A DNA stretch of 64,000 nt from Martinezella calliandrae (GCF_030272695.1 NZ_JARFYN010000002.1:62001-126000); one strand, 5' to 3'. Numbered from the stretch's first letter, positions 1 through 9,279 are shown. Notes: generated from the letters alone by a model not told the origin. Numbers and translations: made by a program.

Positions 1-37
1 CAATGACAACGCCGAGGGAAAGCCAAAATTTCTTCAT
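1..37 (-). CDS. N-terminal fragment of a possible secreted or membrane protein (cut by window edge)
   Basis: An ATG on the minus strand at 37 opens a frame that runs off the left edge. The 12 visible residues (MKKFWLSLGVVI) look like the start of a signal peptide or membrane anchor: two lysines followed by a hydrophobic run. No clear Shine-Dalgarno is seen upstream. The product cannot be named from this stub. Confidence 0.35.
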   Translation of the reverse strand, partial: MKKFWLSLGVVI

Positions 38-465
38 ATTTAAGAACCGGTCGAGGCAAGTTGCAGGAAGGGCCATGACATTTGATGTGGATTTATTGCG
101 ATGCAACAAAGACGGATTCCGCCGCAATTCATCACATCGCCGTTACCGCTAACGTTCGGTATTCTGTCCCTAAAACGCGAATATGAACGCCAATTCGCGG
201 CAACTTACCACAGTTCGACAGGGTGAAAAATTAACAGTTGGAAAGCTTTGGCGGTGTATTTCCGGTTGCACTGCAACAAATGGTCGAATTGGCCAATTTT
301 TGATCGGAGTTATGCAATAAAAGTGATGCGAAGCCGGTCTTATGCCCTCGTCTATCCCGAATCGACGGCTTTCGGGCCCTGTGCTGGCCTCTTTGCCTCT
401 CACGCAATTGTGTTCGGGCAGGCCGTTTTGCGCAACGGCACACTGCTCATTCGCTGATCTTATCT
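38..465. other. Intergenic region, no gene recognised
   Basis: About 430 bases between the leftward stub at the edge and the end of the SDR gene. Open frames exist on both strands, but none has a convincing start site or a recognisable protein. It probably carries the promoter of the leftward gene. Confidence 0.4.
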
Positions 466-1254
466 TCAAACTGAACGTGCCGCGCCGCCGTCACAGCGGA
501 TCATCGAGCCGGTGACATAGCTCGCAGGTTCGCTGCAGAGAAAGGCGGCTGTTGCCGCGAATTCCTCTATCCGGCCATAGCGGCCGGCGGGAATGCGCTG
601 TTGTCGGTCGGCCTGTATTGCGTCCAGGCTCTTGCCGCTGCGTTTGGCGGCCGCGTTGTCGATGTCGGCCAGTCGGTCGGTAGCAATGCTGCCCGGCAGC
701 AGCATATTCACGGTGATGCCATGGGCCGCCACCTCAGTCGCCAGCGTTTTGCTCCAGCCGGCAAGCGCGGGGCGCAGTGTGTTGGAAAGCGCCAAATTGG
801 GGATCGGTTCGATGATGCCGGAGGACGCGACAGTCAGGATGCGTCCCCAGCCCTGTGCCTTCAGGCCGGGCAGCAGCGCATTGGTCAGCGTTATGATTCG
901 CGCCACCATCGACAGGAAATAGGTTTCCAGCCGGTCGGCGGTCATGTCCTCCGATGTTCCTGGTACCGGCCCGCCGGTATTGTTGACCAGAATGTCAAGG
1001 CCGCCGAGTTTGTCGGCAACCGCCTTGCCGACGACCTCGACGAAGTTCTCGTCATTGAGATCTGCCCAGATCCAATCGGCGCGGCCTTTTCCTTCGGCGT
1101 TGATGGCCTTGCAATTGCTCTCGAGCCTCTCGCCGCTGCGGCCACAAAGCAGGACATTCGCTCCCTCGCGCGCCAGCGCCGCGGCTATGCCATGGCCAAG
1201 CCCCTTGGAGGAAGCCAAAACCAGCGCCCGCTTTCCCTTGATGCCGAGATCCAT
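466..1254 (-). CDS. Atypical SDR-family oxidoreductase (BKR-like, degenerate active site)
   Basis: A 262-residue short-chain dehydrogenase/reductase fold. The start at 1254 is chosen because AAGGGTG lies at good distance and the family usually begins MDLGIxGKRALV; a GTG nine bases upstream is the alternative. The N-terminal dinucleotide loop reads LASSKGLGHG instead of TGxxxGxG. The NNTGG segment is present near residue 94. Where the classical YxxxK should be, the sequence reads LSNTLRPALAG, so neither catalytic Tyr nor Lys is there. These deviations match a known BKR-like SDR subgroup that lacks the perfect cofactor and catalytic motifs. Substrate is unknown. It stands alone, divergent from the ETF-QO gene. 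Confidence 0.85.
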   Translation of the reverse strand: MDLGIKGKRALVLASSKGLGHGIAAALAREGANVLLCGRSGERLESNCKAINAEGKGRADWIWADLNDENFVEVVGKAVADKLGGLDILVNNTGGPVPGTSEDMTADRLETYFLSMVARIITLTNALLPGLKAQGWGRILTVASSGIIEPIPNLALSNTLRPALAGWSKTLATEVAAHGITVNMLLPGSIATDRLADIDNAAAKRSGKSLDAIQADRQQRIPAGRYGRIEEFAATAAFLCSEPASYVTGSMIRCDGGAARSV

Positions 1255-1545
1255 GCTGTTCACCCTTCACGTTGCCGATTATTTCGAGGAGGATTTATAG
1301 AACGCTGCGAACCATTTTTGAAAGTTGAATGCTGACAAACGACGAGCGAAATAGCTGGAAATATTGACGTTGACGTAAGAGGAATATAACTTCCATGCAC
1401 CACTGTGCGAATTGGGGATCAACTGTCGTTTCCCGGCTCGACAATCTCTTCTCGTTTTGACAAGGAGATAGCCGAATGGGGAAGACGCCCAGGGGGACAA
1501 GGCCGCGTCCAATTCAATCGGAGCCCGGCCGATCGGAGAGAGTGA

Positions 1546-3210
1546 ATGACTGACGCGAGCGAGCTGCCTGAACGCGAGAGCATGGAATTCGACGTGGTGA
1601 TTGTCGGGGCCGGGCCGGCGGGCCTGTCGGCGGCGATCCGCCTGAAGCAGGTCAATCCCGATCTCACCGTCGTCGTGCTCGAAAAGGGAGCGGAGGTCGG
1701 TGCACATATTCTATCCGGCGCGGTCGTTGACCCGATCGGTATCGATCGCCTGTTGCCGGGTTGGCGCGAAGAGGAGGGACATCCCTTCAAGACCGAGGTG
1801 ACGGACGATCACTTCCTGTTCCTGGGTCCTGCCGGCTCGGTCCGCCTGCCAAATTTCATGATGCCGCCGCTGATGAGCAATCATGGCAACTATATCGTCT
1901 CACTCGGGCTCGTCTGTCGCTGGCTCGCCGAAAAGGCCGAGGCGCTCGGCGTCGAAATCTATCCCGGCTTTGCCGCAACCGAAGTACTTTACAATGATGA
2001 AGGCGCCGTCATTGGTGTCGCCACCGGCGACATGGGCATCGAGAAGAACGGCGAGCCCGGTCCGAACTATACGCGCGGCATGGCGTTGCTCGGCAAATAT
2101 ACCCTGATCGGCGAAGGCGTGCGCGGCTCGCTCGCCAAGCAATTGATTACCAGGTTCGATCTGCAGAGGGGCCGAGAGCCGCAGAAGTTCGGCATCGGCA
2201 TCAAGGAACTGTGGCAGGTGAAGCCCGAGCACCACAAGCAGGGTCTGGTGCAGCATTCCTTCGGCTGGCCGCTTGACATGAAGACCGGCGGCGGCTCGTT
2301 CCTCTATCACTTGGAAGACAATCTCGTCGCCGTCGGCTTCGTCATCCATCTGAACTACAAGAATCCCTATCTCTATCCCTTCGAGGAGTTCCAGCGCTTC
2401 AAGACGCATCCGGCGATCCGCTCTACCTTCGAGGGGGCCAAGCGGCTCTCCTATGGTGCGCGCGCCATCACCGAGGGCGGCTGGCAGTCGGTGCCGAAGC
2501 TTTCTTTCCCCGGCGGGGCGCTGATCGGCTGTTCGGCCGGCTTCGTCAACGTGCCGCGCATCAAAGGCAGCCATAATGCGGTGCTCTCGGGCATGCTGGC
2601 GGCCGACAAGATCGCTGTGGCGATCGCCGCCGGTCGCGCTAATGACGAAGTGGTCGAGATCGAAAATGAATGGCGCGCAAGTGATATCGGCAAGGATCTG
2701 AAGAAGGTGCGCAACGTCAAGCCGCTCTGGTCGAAGTTCGGCACCGGTCTCGGCATTGCGCTCGGCGGCTTCGACATGTGGATGAACCAGCTCTTGGGAT
2801 TCTCGCTGTTCGGCACGCTGAAGCACGGCAAGACGGATGCCCAGTCACTGGAGCCGGCGGCCCAGCACAAGCCGATCGACTATCCGAAGCCGGATGGCGT
2901 ATTGACCTTCGACCGCCTGTCCTCGGTGTTCCTGTCGAACACCAATCATGAGGAGGACCAGCCGGTGCATCTGCAGGTCAAGGACATGGCGCTCCAGAAG
3001 TCGTCCGAGCACGACATCTATGCCGGCCCGTCGACGCGCTACTGTCCGGCCGGTGTCTATGAATGGGTGGAAAAGGACGGCACAGATATCTTCGTCATCA
3101 ACGCCCAGAACTGCGTCCACTGCAAGACCTGCGATATCAAGGACCCGAACCAGAACATCAACTGGGTGCCGCCGCAGGGTGGCGAGGGGCCGGTCTATCC
3201 GAATATGTGA
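1546..3210 (+). CDS. Electron transfer flavoprotein-ubiquinone oxidoreductase (ETF-QO)
   Basis: This 554-residue protein is full length for the family. ETF-QO passes electrons from reduced ETF, fed by acyl-CoA and other dehydrogenases, to ubiquinone at the inner membrane. An FAD-binding motif (VVIVGAGPAG) lies at residues 16-25. The C-terminal domain carries the 4Fe-4S ligands: Cys500, then Cys523, Cys526 and Cys529 in NCVHCKTCDIKDPNQN. The start follows a GGAGAGAG Shine-Dalgarno. The GNAT gene downstream follows within about 15 bases, so the two are probably co-transcribed. No ETF subunit genes are present in the window. Confidence 0.95.
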   Translation: MTDASELPERESMEFDVVIVGAGPAGLSAAIRLKQVNPDLTVVVLEKGAEVGAHILSGAVVDPIGIDRLLPGWREEEGHPFKTEVTDDHFLFLGPAGSVRLPNFMMPPLMSNHGNYIVSLGLVCRWLAEKAEALGVEIYPGFAATEVLYNDEGAVIGVATGDMGIEKNGEPGPNYTRGMALLGKYTLIGEGVRGSLAKQLITRFDLQRGREPQKFGIGIKELWQVKPEHHKQGLVQHSFGWPLDMKTGGGSFLYHLEDNLVAVGFVIHLNYKNPYLYPFEEFQRFKTHPAIRSTFEGAKRLSYGARAITEGGWQSVPKLSFPGGALIGCSAGFVNVPRIKGSHNAVLSGMLAADKIAVAIAAGRANDEVVEIENEWRASDIGKDLKKVRNVKPLWSKFGTGLGIALGGFDMWMNQLLGFSLFGTLKHGKTDAQSLEPAAQHKPIDYPKPDGVLTFDRLSSVFLSNTNHEEDQPVHLQVKDMALQKSSEHDIYAGPSTRYCPAGVYEWVEKDGTDIFVINAQNCVHCKTCDIKDPNQNINWVPPQGGEGPVYPNM

Positions 3211-3224
3211 TGAGCAAGGAGAAG

Positions 3225-3743
3225 ATGGAGCGAGACGCTTATATTATTCGCCCTGCCCGTTTCGCTGACCTGGATTTTATGGCTGGCATCGAGCTCGATG
3301 CTTTCGTAACTCTCCGTAAGGCACTCGGCGTCGAGGATGACGGCCGGACCGTGCCGCGCGACAAGCTGCAGCGTTCGCTCGACGCCGGGCTGTTGTTCGC
3401 AGCCGTGGACGATTTGGATCAGCCCTTCGCTTTCCTTGCCGCTGCCGAGCTTGATGGGGCGATCTATGTCGTAGAGATCGACGTCATGCAGCGCTGGCAG
3501 CGCAAGGGCATCGGGCGGCGCTTGATGCAGACCGTAATCGAAACGGCGCAAATGCGCAGCGCATCGGGTGTCACCTTGACCACGGACCGCTATGTGCCGT
3601 TCAACGCACCTTTTTACGCGTCGCTTGGGTTTCAAACGCTGGATGAACGTCAGGTGCCAGCAGGATTGTTTGAGATTCTAAAATTCGAGATCGATCATGG
3701 CGCAGATCCCGAAAGGCGGGTCGCAATGGCGCTGTGGTTCTGA
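3225..3743 (+). CDS. GNAT-family N-acetyltransferase
   Basis: A 172-residue GNAT fold acetyltransferase. It has the typical acetyl-CoA signature IDVMQRWQRKGIGRRLMQTV (R/QxxGxG/A within QRKGIG) around residues 86-105 and a late FYASLGFQ segment common to the family. The acceptor cannot be inferred. The ATG at 3225 is preceded by AAGGAG (3216-3221); an alternative ATG at 3210 overlaps the ETF-QO stop codon by one base and would add five residues. The tight spacing suggests an operon with ETF-QO. Confidence 0.85.
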   Translation: MERDAYIIRPARFADLDFMAGIELDAFVTLRKALGVEDDGRTVPRDKLQRSLDAGLLFAAVDDLDQPFAFLAAAELDGAIYVVEIDVMQRWQRKGIGRRLMQTVIETAQMRSASGVTLTTDRYVPFNAPFYASLGFQTLDERQVPAGLFEILKFEIDHGADPERRVAMALWF

Positions 3744-3810
3744 ACAGGTATTTGCGGGCTGCAATAGGCGGCAAGTCTGTGACTTTTGGCAGCGCGCCGT
3801 CTTCAATACG

Positions 3811-3833
3811 GAAGGCTGCCTGCGGCAGCCTTC
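3811..3833. terminator. Hairpin between convergent genes
   Basis: A perfect 10-bp stem (GAAGGCTGCC / GGCAGCCTTC) with a 3-base loop lies between the ends of the GNAT and EamA genes, which converge here. There is no strong T-run on either side, so a terminator role is inferred from position and stem strength. Confidence 0.45.
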
Positions 3834-3857
3834 GATCCGTCCTTCATTGATCACGGC

Positions 3858-4760
3858 TCATTTCCGCGACAGGATCCCCGTCGAAAGCGCAACCCCCATG
3901 CCCGTGACAATTGCGGCTGCAATTTCAGCTGCGCCGATCGTTTCGCCAAGCAGCAGTCCGCCTCCAAAAGTTGCCAGGACCGGAGTGATCGCGGTGAAGG
4001 CGGCGGCTTGAGTGCCGCCTAGGGCCTGAACAGCGAGACCATAGGCGACCGTGGCCGCGAGGCCGGAGAGTAGGCCCTGGCTGACAACCTGCAGGCCGAT
4101 TTCCGGCAGCGGGATGGAGGCGAGGGAACTGCCGAAGATGATGGCCAAACCGATATGAATGAGGAACGACCAGATGGCAATAATTGCGCTTGACTGGATA
4201 GCGTTGAGGCCGGAGCGACGAAAAGCGTGGGTGTAACCCGCCCAGAGCAAAGCGCCGAGCGGCAGCAGCGTGAAACTCACCCCTGAAATCTCCGTGCCGG
4301 ATAGGCTGCGCACCAAAAGGATGAGTACGCCGGCGACGATACCGCCAAGACCGAGCCAACGGGTGATGTCGGGTCGCTCGCCAAACAGCAACATGCCGAT
4401 CAGCGCGGTTGCCAACGGCATCGAGCCTCCGAGCAGAATGCCGGCTGACGCGGCGGGCGTGGAATGGATGGCGAAGGTGGTCAACTGGAAGAAGAGCGCG
4501 CCTGCGCCACAGATCATCAGCGCCAGCAACTTCAGCGGCACGCCTTTTGGCAGCAGCCCGGTGCGCAGCCAGACGGGGGACAGCACCAGCGCCGGAATGC
4601 CGTAACGGATCAGGCCGAGGTCGATCGTGCCCATCTGCGTTTCCGCGGTATGGCGGGTGGCAAGAATCCAGTTGGCCCAGATCAGCACCGTAACGATGGC
4701 GCCGGCATAACCGACTGTGACGGGCATTGTCTTGCGGGAGGAGAGGGTCAAAGCAGTCAT
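3858..4760 (-). CDS. EamA/DMT-family transporter
   Basis: A 300-residue integral membrane protein with about ten hydrophobic segments arranged as two EamA repeats, as in drug/metabolite exporters (RhaT/YdcZ/RarD-like). The start at 4760 (MTALTL) is preferred because AAGGA lies eight bases upstream; an upstream ATG at 4793 would add 11 polar residues. It is transcribed divergently from an Lrp/AsnC regulator 139 bases away. In proteobacteria this arrangement often marks a regulator controlling an amino-acid or metabolite exporter. The actual substrate is unknown. Confidence 0.88.
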   Translation of the reverse strand: MTALTLSSRKTMPVTVGYAGAIVTVLIWANWILATRHTAETQMGTIDLGLIRYGIPALVLSPVWLRTGLLPKGVPLKLLALMICGAGALFFQLTTFAIHSTPAASAGILLGGSMPLATALIGMLLFGERPDITRWLGLGGIVAGVLILLVRSLSGTEISGVSFTLLPLGALLWAGYTHAFRRSGLNAIQSSAIIAIWSFLIHIGLAIIFGSSLASIPLPEIGLQVVSQGLLSGLAATVAYGLAVQALGGTQAAAFTAITPVLATFGGGLLLGETIGAAEIAAAIVTGMGVALSTGILSRK

Positions 4761-4899
4761 CGACGTATCCTTTCGAACCGTCCGGATCATCATCCGGTTG
4801 AAGAAAAGATAGCGCCAAAGGCCAAAGCATGTCCTTGCTAGTTATGGCTTGAAATTCATGATATGAGCAACAATCTGCCGATATTGGTAAGGATGCTTC

Positions 4900-5379
4900 G
4901 TGAAAATGCCAAAACTTGATAAATTCGATATTGCCATCCTCAACTGCCTGCAGGAGGACGCCCGCGCCACCAATGTCGAGATCGCCGAGCGGGTAAACCT
5001 ATCGCCTTCGCCCTGCTTGAGGCGCATTCGAAATCTGGAAAAATCGGGTCTGCTGCGCGGCTATCGCGCCGATATCGACCGCAAAGAGGCCGGTCTCGGG
5101 TTAACGGTTTTCGTCGAACTCAAGGTCGGTCATCATTCGAAAGAGAATTCCGAGGCGCAGCAGGCGGCATTGCTTGCGATTCCGGAAATCGTTGCCTGCC
5201 ATCTGATTTCCGGAGCCGCTGATTTTCTGGCGGAAGTCGTCGTCGAGGACCTTGCCGGTTATGAGAGGGTGATGTCGGAAAAGCTGTTAACGCTTCCCGG
5301 CATCTCCGACCTGCGCTCGAATTTCGCGATCCGCAGCATCAAGACCAACGGCGTCCTGACGCTGCCGCAGCCGGCCTGA
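4900..5379 (+). CDS. Lrp/AsnC-family transcriptional regulator
   Basis: At 159 residues it has the usual family length. An N-terminal AsnC-type helix-turn-helix covers residues 5-55 (LDKFDIAILNCLQEDARATN, then the SPSPCLRRIRNLE recognition region), followed by an RAM ligand-binding domain. The start is GTG at 4900 after TAAGGA; an ATG two codons later is also possible. It is divergent from the EamA transporter, so that gene is its most likely target and an amino acid its likely effector (inference). Confidence 0.92.
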   Translation: MKMPKLDKFDIAILNCLQEDARATNVEIAERVNLSPSPCLRRIRNLEKSGLLRGYRADIDRKEAGLGLTVFVELKVGHHSKENSEAQQAALLAIPEIVACHLISGAADFLAEVVVEDLAGYERVMSEKLLTLPGISDLRSNFAIRSIKTNGVLTLPQPA

Positions 5380-5382
5380 GAA

Positions 5383-5405
5383 CAAAAGGGGCCGTCGCCG
5401 GCCCC
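5383..5405 (-). terminator. Rho-independent terminator of mgtE
   Basis: A 7-bp GC stem (GGGGCCG / CGGCCCC) with a TCGC loop lies at 5388-5405. On the minus strand it is followed by TTTTGTT, the form expected for intrinsic termination of mgtE. It also lies just after the stop codon of the convergent Lrp gene. Confidence 0.7.
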
Positions 5406-5429
5406 CGCGATATCAGGATTGCCTCGTCG

Positions 5430-6803
5430 TCAAAGCAAGGTGCCGCTGAGGATCAATAGTGCGACCGAGAAATAGATCACCAATCCTGTGACATCGACCA
5501 GCGTTGCGACGAATGGGGCTGATGCGCTGGCTGGGTCGAGGCGCAGCTTTTGCAGAATGAACGGTAGCATCGAGCCGGCAAGCGAGCCGAAGGTGACGAT
5601 ACCGATCAGGGCGGCGAACACCGTGACGCCGACCAGCTGCCAGTGCGGACCGTAGTCGAAAAGGCCAATGGTCTGCCATAGCACGACGCGGGCAAAGCCG
5701 ACGAGACCGAGGATCGAGCCGAGCACAATGCCCGTCGGCAATTCGCGGAAAGCGACCCGCCACCAGTCGGAAAGCTTGAGCTCGCCGAGCGCCAGCGCCC
5801 GGATGATCAGCGAGGTCGCCTGCGAGCCGGAATTGCCGCCCGAGCTCATGATCAGCGGGATGAATAGCGTCAGCACGACGGCTTTCTCCAGCTCACCTTC
5901 GAAATGCTGCATGGCGCTTGCCGTCAGCATCTCGCCGAGGAAGAGAGCGGCGAGCCAGCCGGCACGTTTACGGATCATCCCGCCGAAGCCGATCTTCATA
6001 TAGGGCTGGCCGAGCGCTTCCATGCCGCCGAACTTCTGAGCGTCCTCGGTAGTATCGGCGATCATTGTGTCGATGACATCATCGACGGTGACGATGCCGA
6101 GCATATGGCCCTTGTCGTCAACGACCGGCAGCGCTAGCAGATCGTGGCGGCGGATCAGGCGCGCGACATCCTCTTGCTTCATCAGCGGCGGCGCCATGAC
6201 CGGCGTGCCCTTTTGCGCCACAGTCAGGATACAGGCGTCGGGCTGGCCGGTGATGAGACGGCGCAGTGTCACGACATGCAGCAGCTCGTGGGTGTCGTCG
6301 TCCAGCACATAGATGGCATAGACGGTTTCGCGGGAGCGCTCCACCTGGCGAACGTGGTCGAGCGTCTGCGCCACGGTCCAACTGGCGCACACACTGACAT
6401 ATTCCGTCGTCATGATGCCGCCTGCCGTGCGCGGCGGATAACCCATCAGGCCCTGGATCGCAACGCGGACGGGCTCCTCAAGGGTGGCAAACAGGCGCAC
6501 GCGAACGTCGTCGTCCAGTTCGAGAAGGATGTCGGCCACGCGGTCGTTGGACATGCCATGTAGCAGCCGTGTGGCGTCTGCATTGGTCATGACCTCGAGA
6601 ATGGCAGGGGCGTTACGGAGCTCCGGCCGGTCGAGAATGCGAATGGCGCGTTCTTCCGGCATCTTGGCCAGGATGCGTGCGGCTTCGTGAGCCTCGATCG
6701 CGTTCAGCGACTCAACGCGTTCTGCAATGGTAAGGGCACGATTATTATTGATAAAAGCACGGGCGGCGTTGCCAGCCCGCATGGGGAAGCTGTTGATATT
6801 CAT
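5430..6803 (-). CDS. mgtE: Magnesium transporter MgtE
   Basis: This 457-residue protein has the complete MgtE layout: an N-terminal superhelical MgtE_N domain (about residues 30-130), two CBS domains (about 135-260, acting as cytosolic Mg2+ sensor), and a C-terminal five-helix pore domain from about residue 285. The pore motif PLIMSSGGNSGSQA is intact. It imports Mg2+ across the inner membrane and the CBS pair normally gates it. It is monocistronic with its own terminator. No recognisable Mg2+ riboswitch was seen in the leader. Confidence 0.95.
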   Translation of the reverse strand: MNINSFPMRAGNAARAFINNNRALTIAERVESLNAIEAHEAARILAKMPEERAIRILDRPELRNAPAILEVMTNADATRLLHGMSNDRVADILLELDDDVRVRLFATLEEPVRVAIQGLMGYPPRTAGGIMTTEYVSVCASWTVAQTLDHVRQVERSRETVYAIYVLDDDTHELLHVVTLRRLITGQPDACILTVAQKGTPVMAPPLMKQEDVARLIRRHDLLALPVVDDKGHMLGIVTVDDVIDTMIADTTEDAQKFGGMEALGQPYMKIGFGGMIRKRAGWLAALFLGEMLTASAMQHFEGELEKAVVLTLFIPLIMSSGGNSGSQATSLIIRALALGELKLSDWWRVAFRELPTGIVLGSILGLVGFARVVLWQTIGLFDYGPHWQLVGVTVFAALIGIVTFGSLAGSMLPFILQKLRLDPASASAPFVATLVDVTGLVIYFSVALLILSGTLL

Positions 6804-7154
6804 TATAGCTCGCCTTTCCGGTCGATCCGCCGTCGTGGCAGATCGTGGCGAGCCGACAGGAGTCGGTTACAGCACGAGTGCCACTAACGGCAAAGGCAAT
6901 CGACTACTACTGTCGCTAGGCATCGTAAGATGGCTCCGGTTAATCGGTATGGAAAACACTGTTCCCCACTTGGGGAGAAGTCGCTCCGACGAGCCGAAAA
7001 GTCAAGTGGCGCCGATGGTTAATGCCATAATGTCGCAGGTATTTATTGTTGGGCGGCTAAGACTTATGCGTCGCAGCAATCATTGTTGCAAAAATGGCAT
7101 AAGCGGGTTGGCCGAGCGGCATGCATCCGACCAAACCTGGAAGATGGAATGGGC
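6804..7154. other. Intergenic region upstream of mgtE
   Basis: About 350 bases without a credible gene. It should contain the mgtE promoter and leader. A short hairpin (TCCCC-ACTT-GGGGA) lies near 6961-6976. The rest shows nothing I can assign. Confidence 0.4.
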
Positions 7155-7696
7155 TCACAAACCGGCCAGAACGACCTTGCCCTTCATCTTGCCCGTCTCG
7201 ACCAATGCGTGCGCCTTCTTCAGATTCGCGGCATTTTATCGCGCCAAGCGTTTCGGTCAGTGTCGCGCGAATCTCACCGGCGTCGACTAATTCGGCAATC
7301 TTTGTCAGCAGCTTGTGCTGTTCGATCATGTCGGCCGTATTGAAGAGCGGGCGCGTGAACATCAGCTCCCAGTCGAAACCGCTTTGCGCTTGAAGGGGGC
7401 GTCGTCGAGCACCGTCGGATCGTCGATCAGTCCGCATCGGCCTTGTGGCGCGATGGCTTCGACGATCGAGGCGATATGATCGCTAGTGTTGGTGGTCGAG
7501 AAGATGAAAGCGGGTGCGCCGATGCCGAGAGCCCCGATCTGCGGAGCCAATGGCTTGGAGTGATCGATAAAAGGTGGGCGCCAAGTTCCTTCACCCAAGC
7601 CCGCGTTTCCGAGGCAGTGGCGATCACGGTCAGGTTGGTCAGTGACCGGGCGATCTGGATGGCGATCGAGCCGACGCGTGACGCAAGAATGCACAA
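7155..7696 (-). pseudogene. Truncated, multiply frameshifted zinc-type alcohol dehydrogenase / quinone oxidoreductase
   Basis: The C-terminal half of an MDR-family zinc-type alcohol dehydrogenase-like protein can be read on the minus strand only by switching frames at least three times. In order it gives VGSIAIQIARSLTNLTVIATA and KELGAH near 7690-7600, then IDHSKPL to GLIDDP near 7580-7420, then WELMFTRPLFNTADMIEQHK near 7375-7310, and finally KKAHALVETGKMKGKVVLAGL ending at a stop at 7155. The catalytic N-terminal half is missing; its place is taken by the promoter region of the hxlR remnant. It is dead, and was probably the target of the neighbouring HxlR regulator. Confidence 0.85.
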
Positions 7697-7729
7697 ATTC
7701 TGTACGTAGTACCCAGAAGGATACTGTAG

Positions 7730-8097
7730 ATGTCAGTCCCCCGCGCCAAGCTCGTCAAGAGTTTCCCCGGTTGTCCGGTCGAGGCGACGCTAAGCCTGCT
7801 CGACGGCAAATGGAAAGGCGTGATCCTGTTTCACCTGATGGAACGAACGCTACGATTCAACGAGATATGGCGCAGGCTGCCGGCGCTGACGCAGCGCATG
7901 TGGCGTCACGCACCGTCTTCCCAGTCGAGCCGCCGCGCGTCGACTATGCGCTGACGCCGCTTGGCGCCAGCCTCGAGCTGATCATCAAGGCGATGGCGGT
8001 CCGGGGTGAGCAAAATGTCTTCTGCGATGCCGACATGCAGGTGGTGCGGCCTCTTCCGACCTCATGGCGTCCGGGCGTTGCGCTCGAGAGCAACTGA
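7730..8097 (+). pseudogene. HxlR-family regulator disrupted by an internal deletion
   Basis: The first part (MSVPRAKLVKSFPGCPVEAT onward, residues 1-57, up to LTQRM) is a normal HxlR winged-helix N-terminus. The sequence then jumps out of frame; the C-terminal part (SRTVFPVEPPRVDYALTPLG onward) continues in another frame to a stop at 8097. About 14 residues of the recognition region, usually LxxQLRELExDGLV, are missing at about 7894-7900. The deletion removes part of the DNA-binding wing, so the gene is inactive unless the sequence is in error. It is divergent from the ADH remnant, and its end overlaps the end of the MFS gene by 36 bases. Confidence 0.85.
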
Positions 8098-9279
8098 TAT
8101 CCCGAAGACAATCAGGCCGAAGGCGGAAAGCACCGCGCCGACATAGCCCGTCGATGCCGCCGTGAAGCCCCAGGAAATCACCAGTCCTCCGAGCCAGGCG
8201 CCAAGCGCATTGGCAATGTTGAAGGCCGAATGGTTGGAGGCGGCGGCCAGTGTCTGTGCATCCGCGGCGACATCCATCAGACGTGTCTGCACGGCGGGGC
8301 AGGCCGCAAACCCGCAGCCGATCAGGAACACGCAGAGGCAGAGCATCACCGGATTGGCTGCCGTCAGCGAAAACAGCGTCATGACGAAGACGTTGAAGAC
8401 CATCATGCCGCCGATCGTGCCCTTGATCGACAGGTCGCCCAGGCGCGAGCCGACGATATTTCCGACGTTCATGCCGATGCCGAAAAGCGCCAATACGACT
8501 GGCACCATGCTTGTTCCCAAACCAGCAATCTGTGTTGTCGTCGTTGCCACATAGCTGAAGATCGAAAACATGCCGCCGAAGCCGACCGCGGCAATGCCGA
8601 GCGTCAGCCAAACCTGGATGCGGCGCAGTGCGCCCAACTCGCGGGCAATGCTCGCCCCTTCGTCGACTTTGTCTTTAGGCAGGAAAAGGGCAATGAGCAG
8701 CATGGTCACGAGGCCGACGCCGCCCACCATCATGAAGGCCGCCCGCCAGTTCAGCAGTTGGCCGAGGAAGGTGGCGATCGGTGTGCCGACCAGGGTGGCG
8801 ATGGTGAGGCCGAGCATGACCTGGCCAACCGCACGCACGCGGCAATGGACCGGCACCATCGAGGCAGCCACAAGCGCTGCGACGCCGAAATAGGCACCAT
8901 GCGGCAAGCCGGTGATGAAACGCAGAGCCGCGAAGCTTTCGAAGGTCGGAGCCAGCGCGCTCGAAATATTGCCGGCCGCAAAGATTGCCATCATCAGCAA
9001 AAGCAGGGTGCGCCGCGCCATCTTAGCGGCGAGAACCGCGATGACCGGGGCGCCGACAACAACGCCGAGCGCATAGGCGCTGATGACGTGGCCGGCCCCA
9101 GGCGTGGTGACACCAAAAGTATCGGCGACCTCAGGCAACAAACCCATGATAACGAATTCGCCGGTGCCGATAGCGAAGCTGCCGACCGCGAGCGCCAGAG
9201 TGACAAGGGCGATCGCGGTACGCGACGGGGCTCCTCGGATGGATCGGGAATCGATGACGTCGGCGGCGATATCGCTCAC
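8062..9279 (-). CDS. MFS transporter, DHA1 / AraJ-like efflux family
   Basis: A 405-residue protein with about 12 transmembrane segments. The N-terminal GTGEFVIMGLLPEVA segment and the later GLPHGAYFG motif are characteristic of AraJ/YdhP-type DHA1 exporters (arabinose, chloramphenicol and drug-efflux-like). The start is taken as GTG at 9279 because AAGGAG lies six bases upstream; the ATG 27 bases further upstream lacks such a site. The substrate is unknown. It neighbours the decayed hxlR/ADH pair, with which such exporters often associate. Confidence 0.88.
   Translation of the reverse strand: MSDIAADVIDSRSIRGAPSRTAIALVTLALAVGSFAIGTGEFVIMGLLPEVADTFGVTTPGAGHVISAYALGVVVGAPVIAVLAAKMARRTLLLLMMAIFAAGNISSALAPTFESFAALRFITGLPHGAYFGVAALVAASMVPVHCRVRAVGQVMLGLTIATLVGTPIATFLGQLLNWRAAFMMVGGVGLVTMLLIALFLPKDKVDEGASIARELGALRRIQVWLTLGIAAVGFGGMFSIFSYVATTTTQIAGLGTSMVPVVLALFGIGMNVGNIVGSRLGDLSIKGTIGGMMVFNVFVMTLFSLTAANPVMLCLCVFLIGCGFAACPAVQTRLMDVAADAQTLAAASNHSAFNIANALGAWLGGLVISWGFTAASTGYVGAVLSAFGLIVFGISVALERNARTP

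Noticed and set aside
170..469. A 99-codon minus-strand frame in the first intergenic region
   Set aside because: No Shine-Dalgarno, no recognisable fold, and overlapping frames on the other strand are equally plausible.
6804..7154. Mg2+ riboswitch before mgtE
   Set aside because: I could not recognise a conserved Mg2+-sensor architecture in the leader; only a short hairpin was seen.
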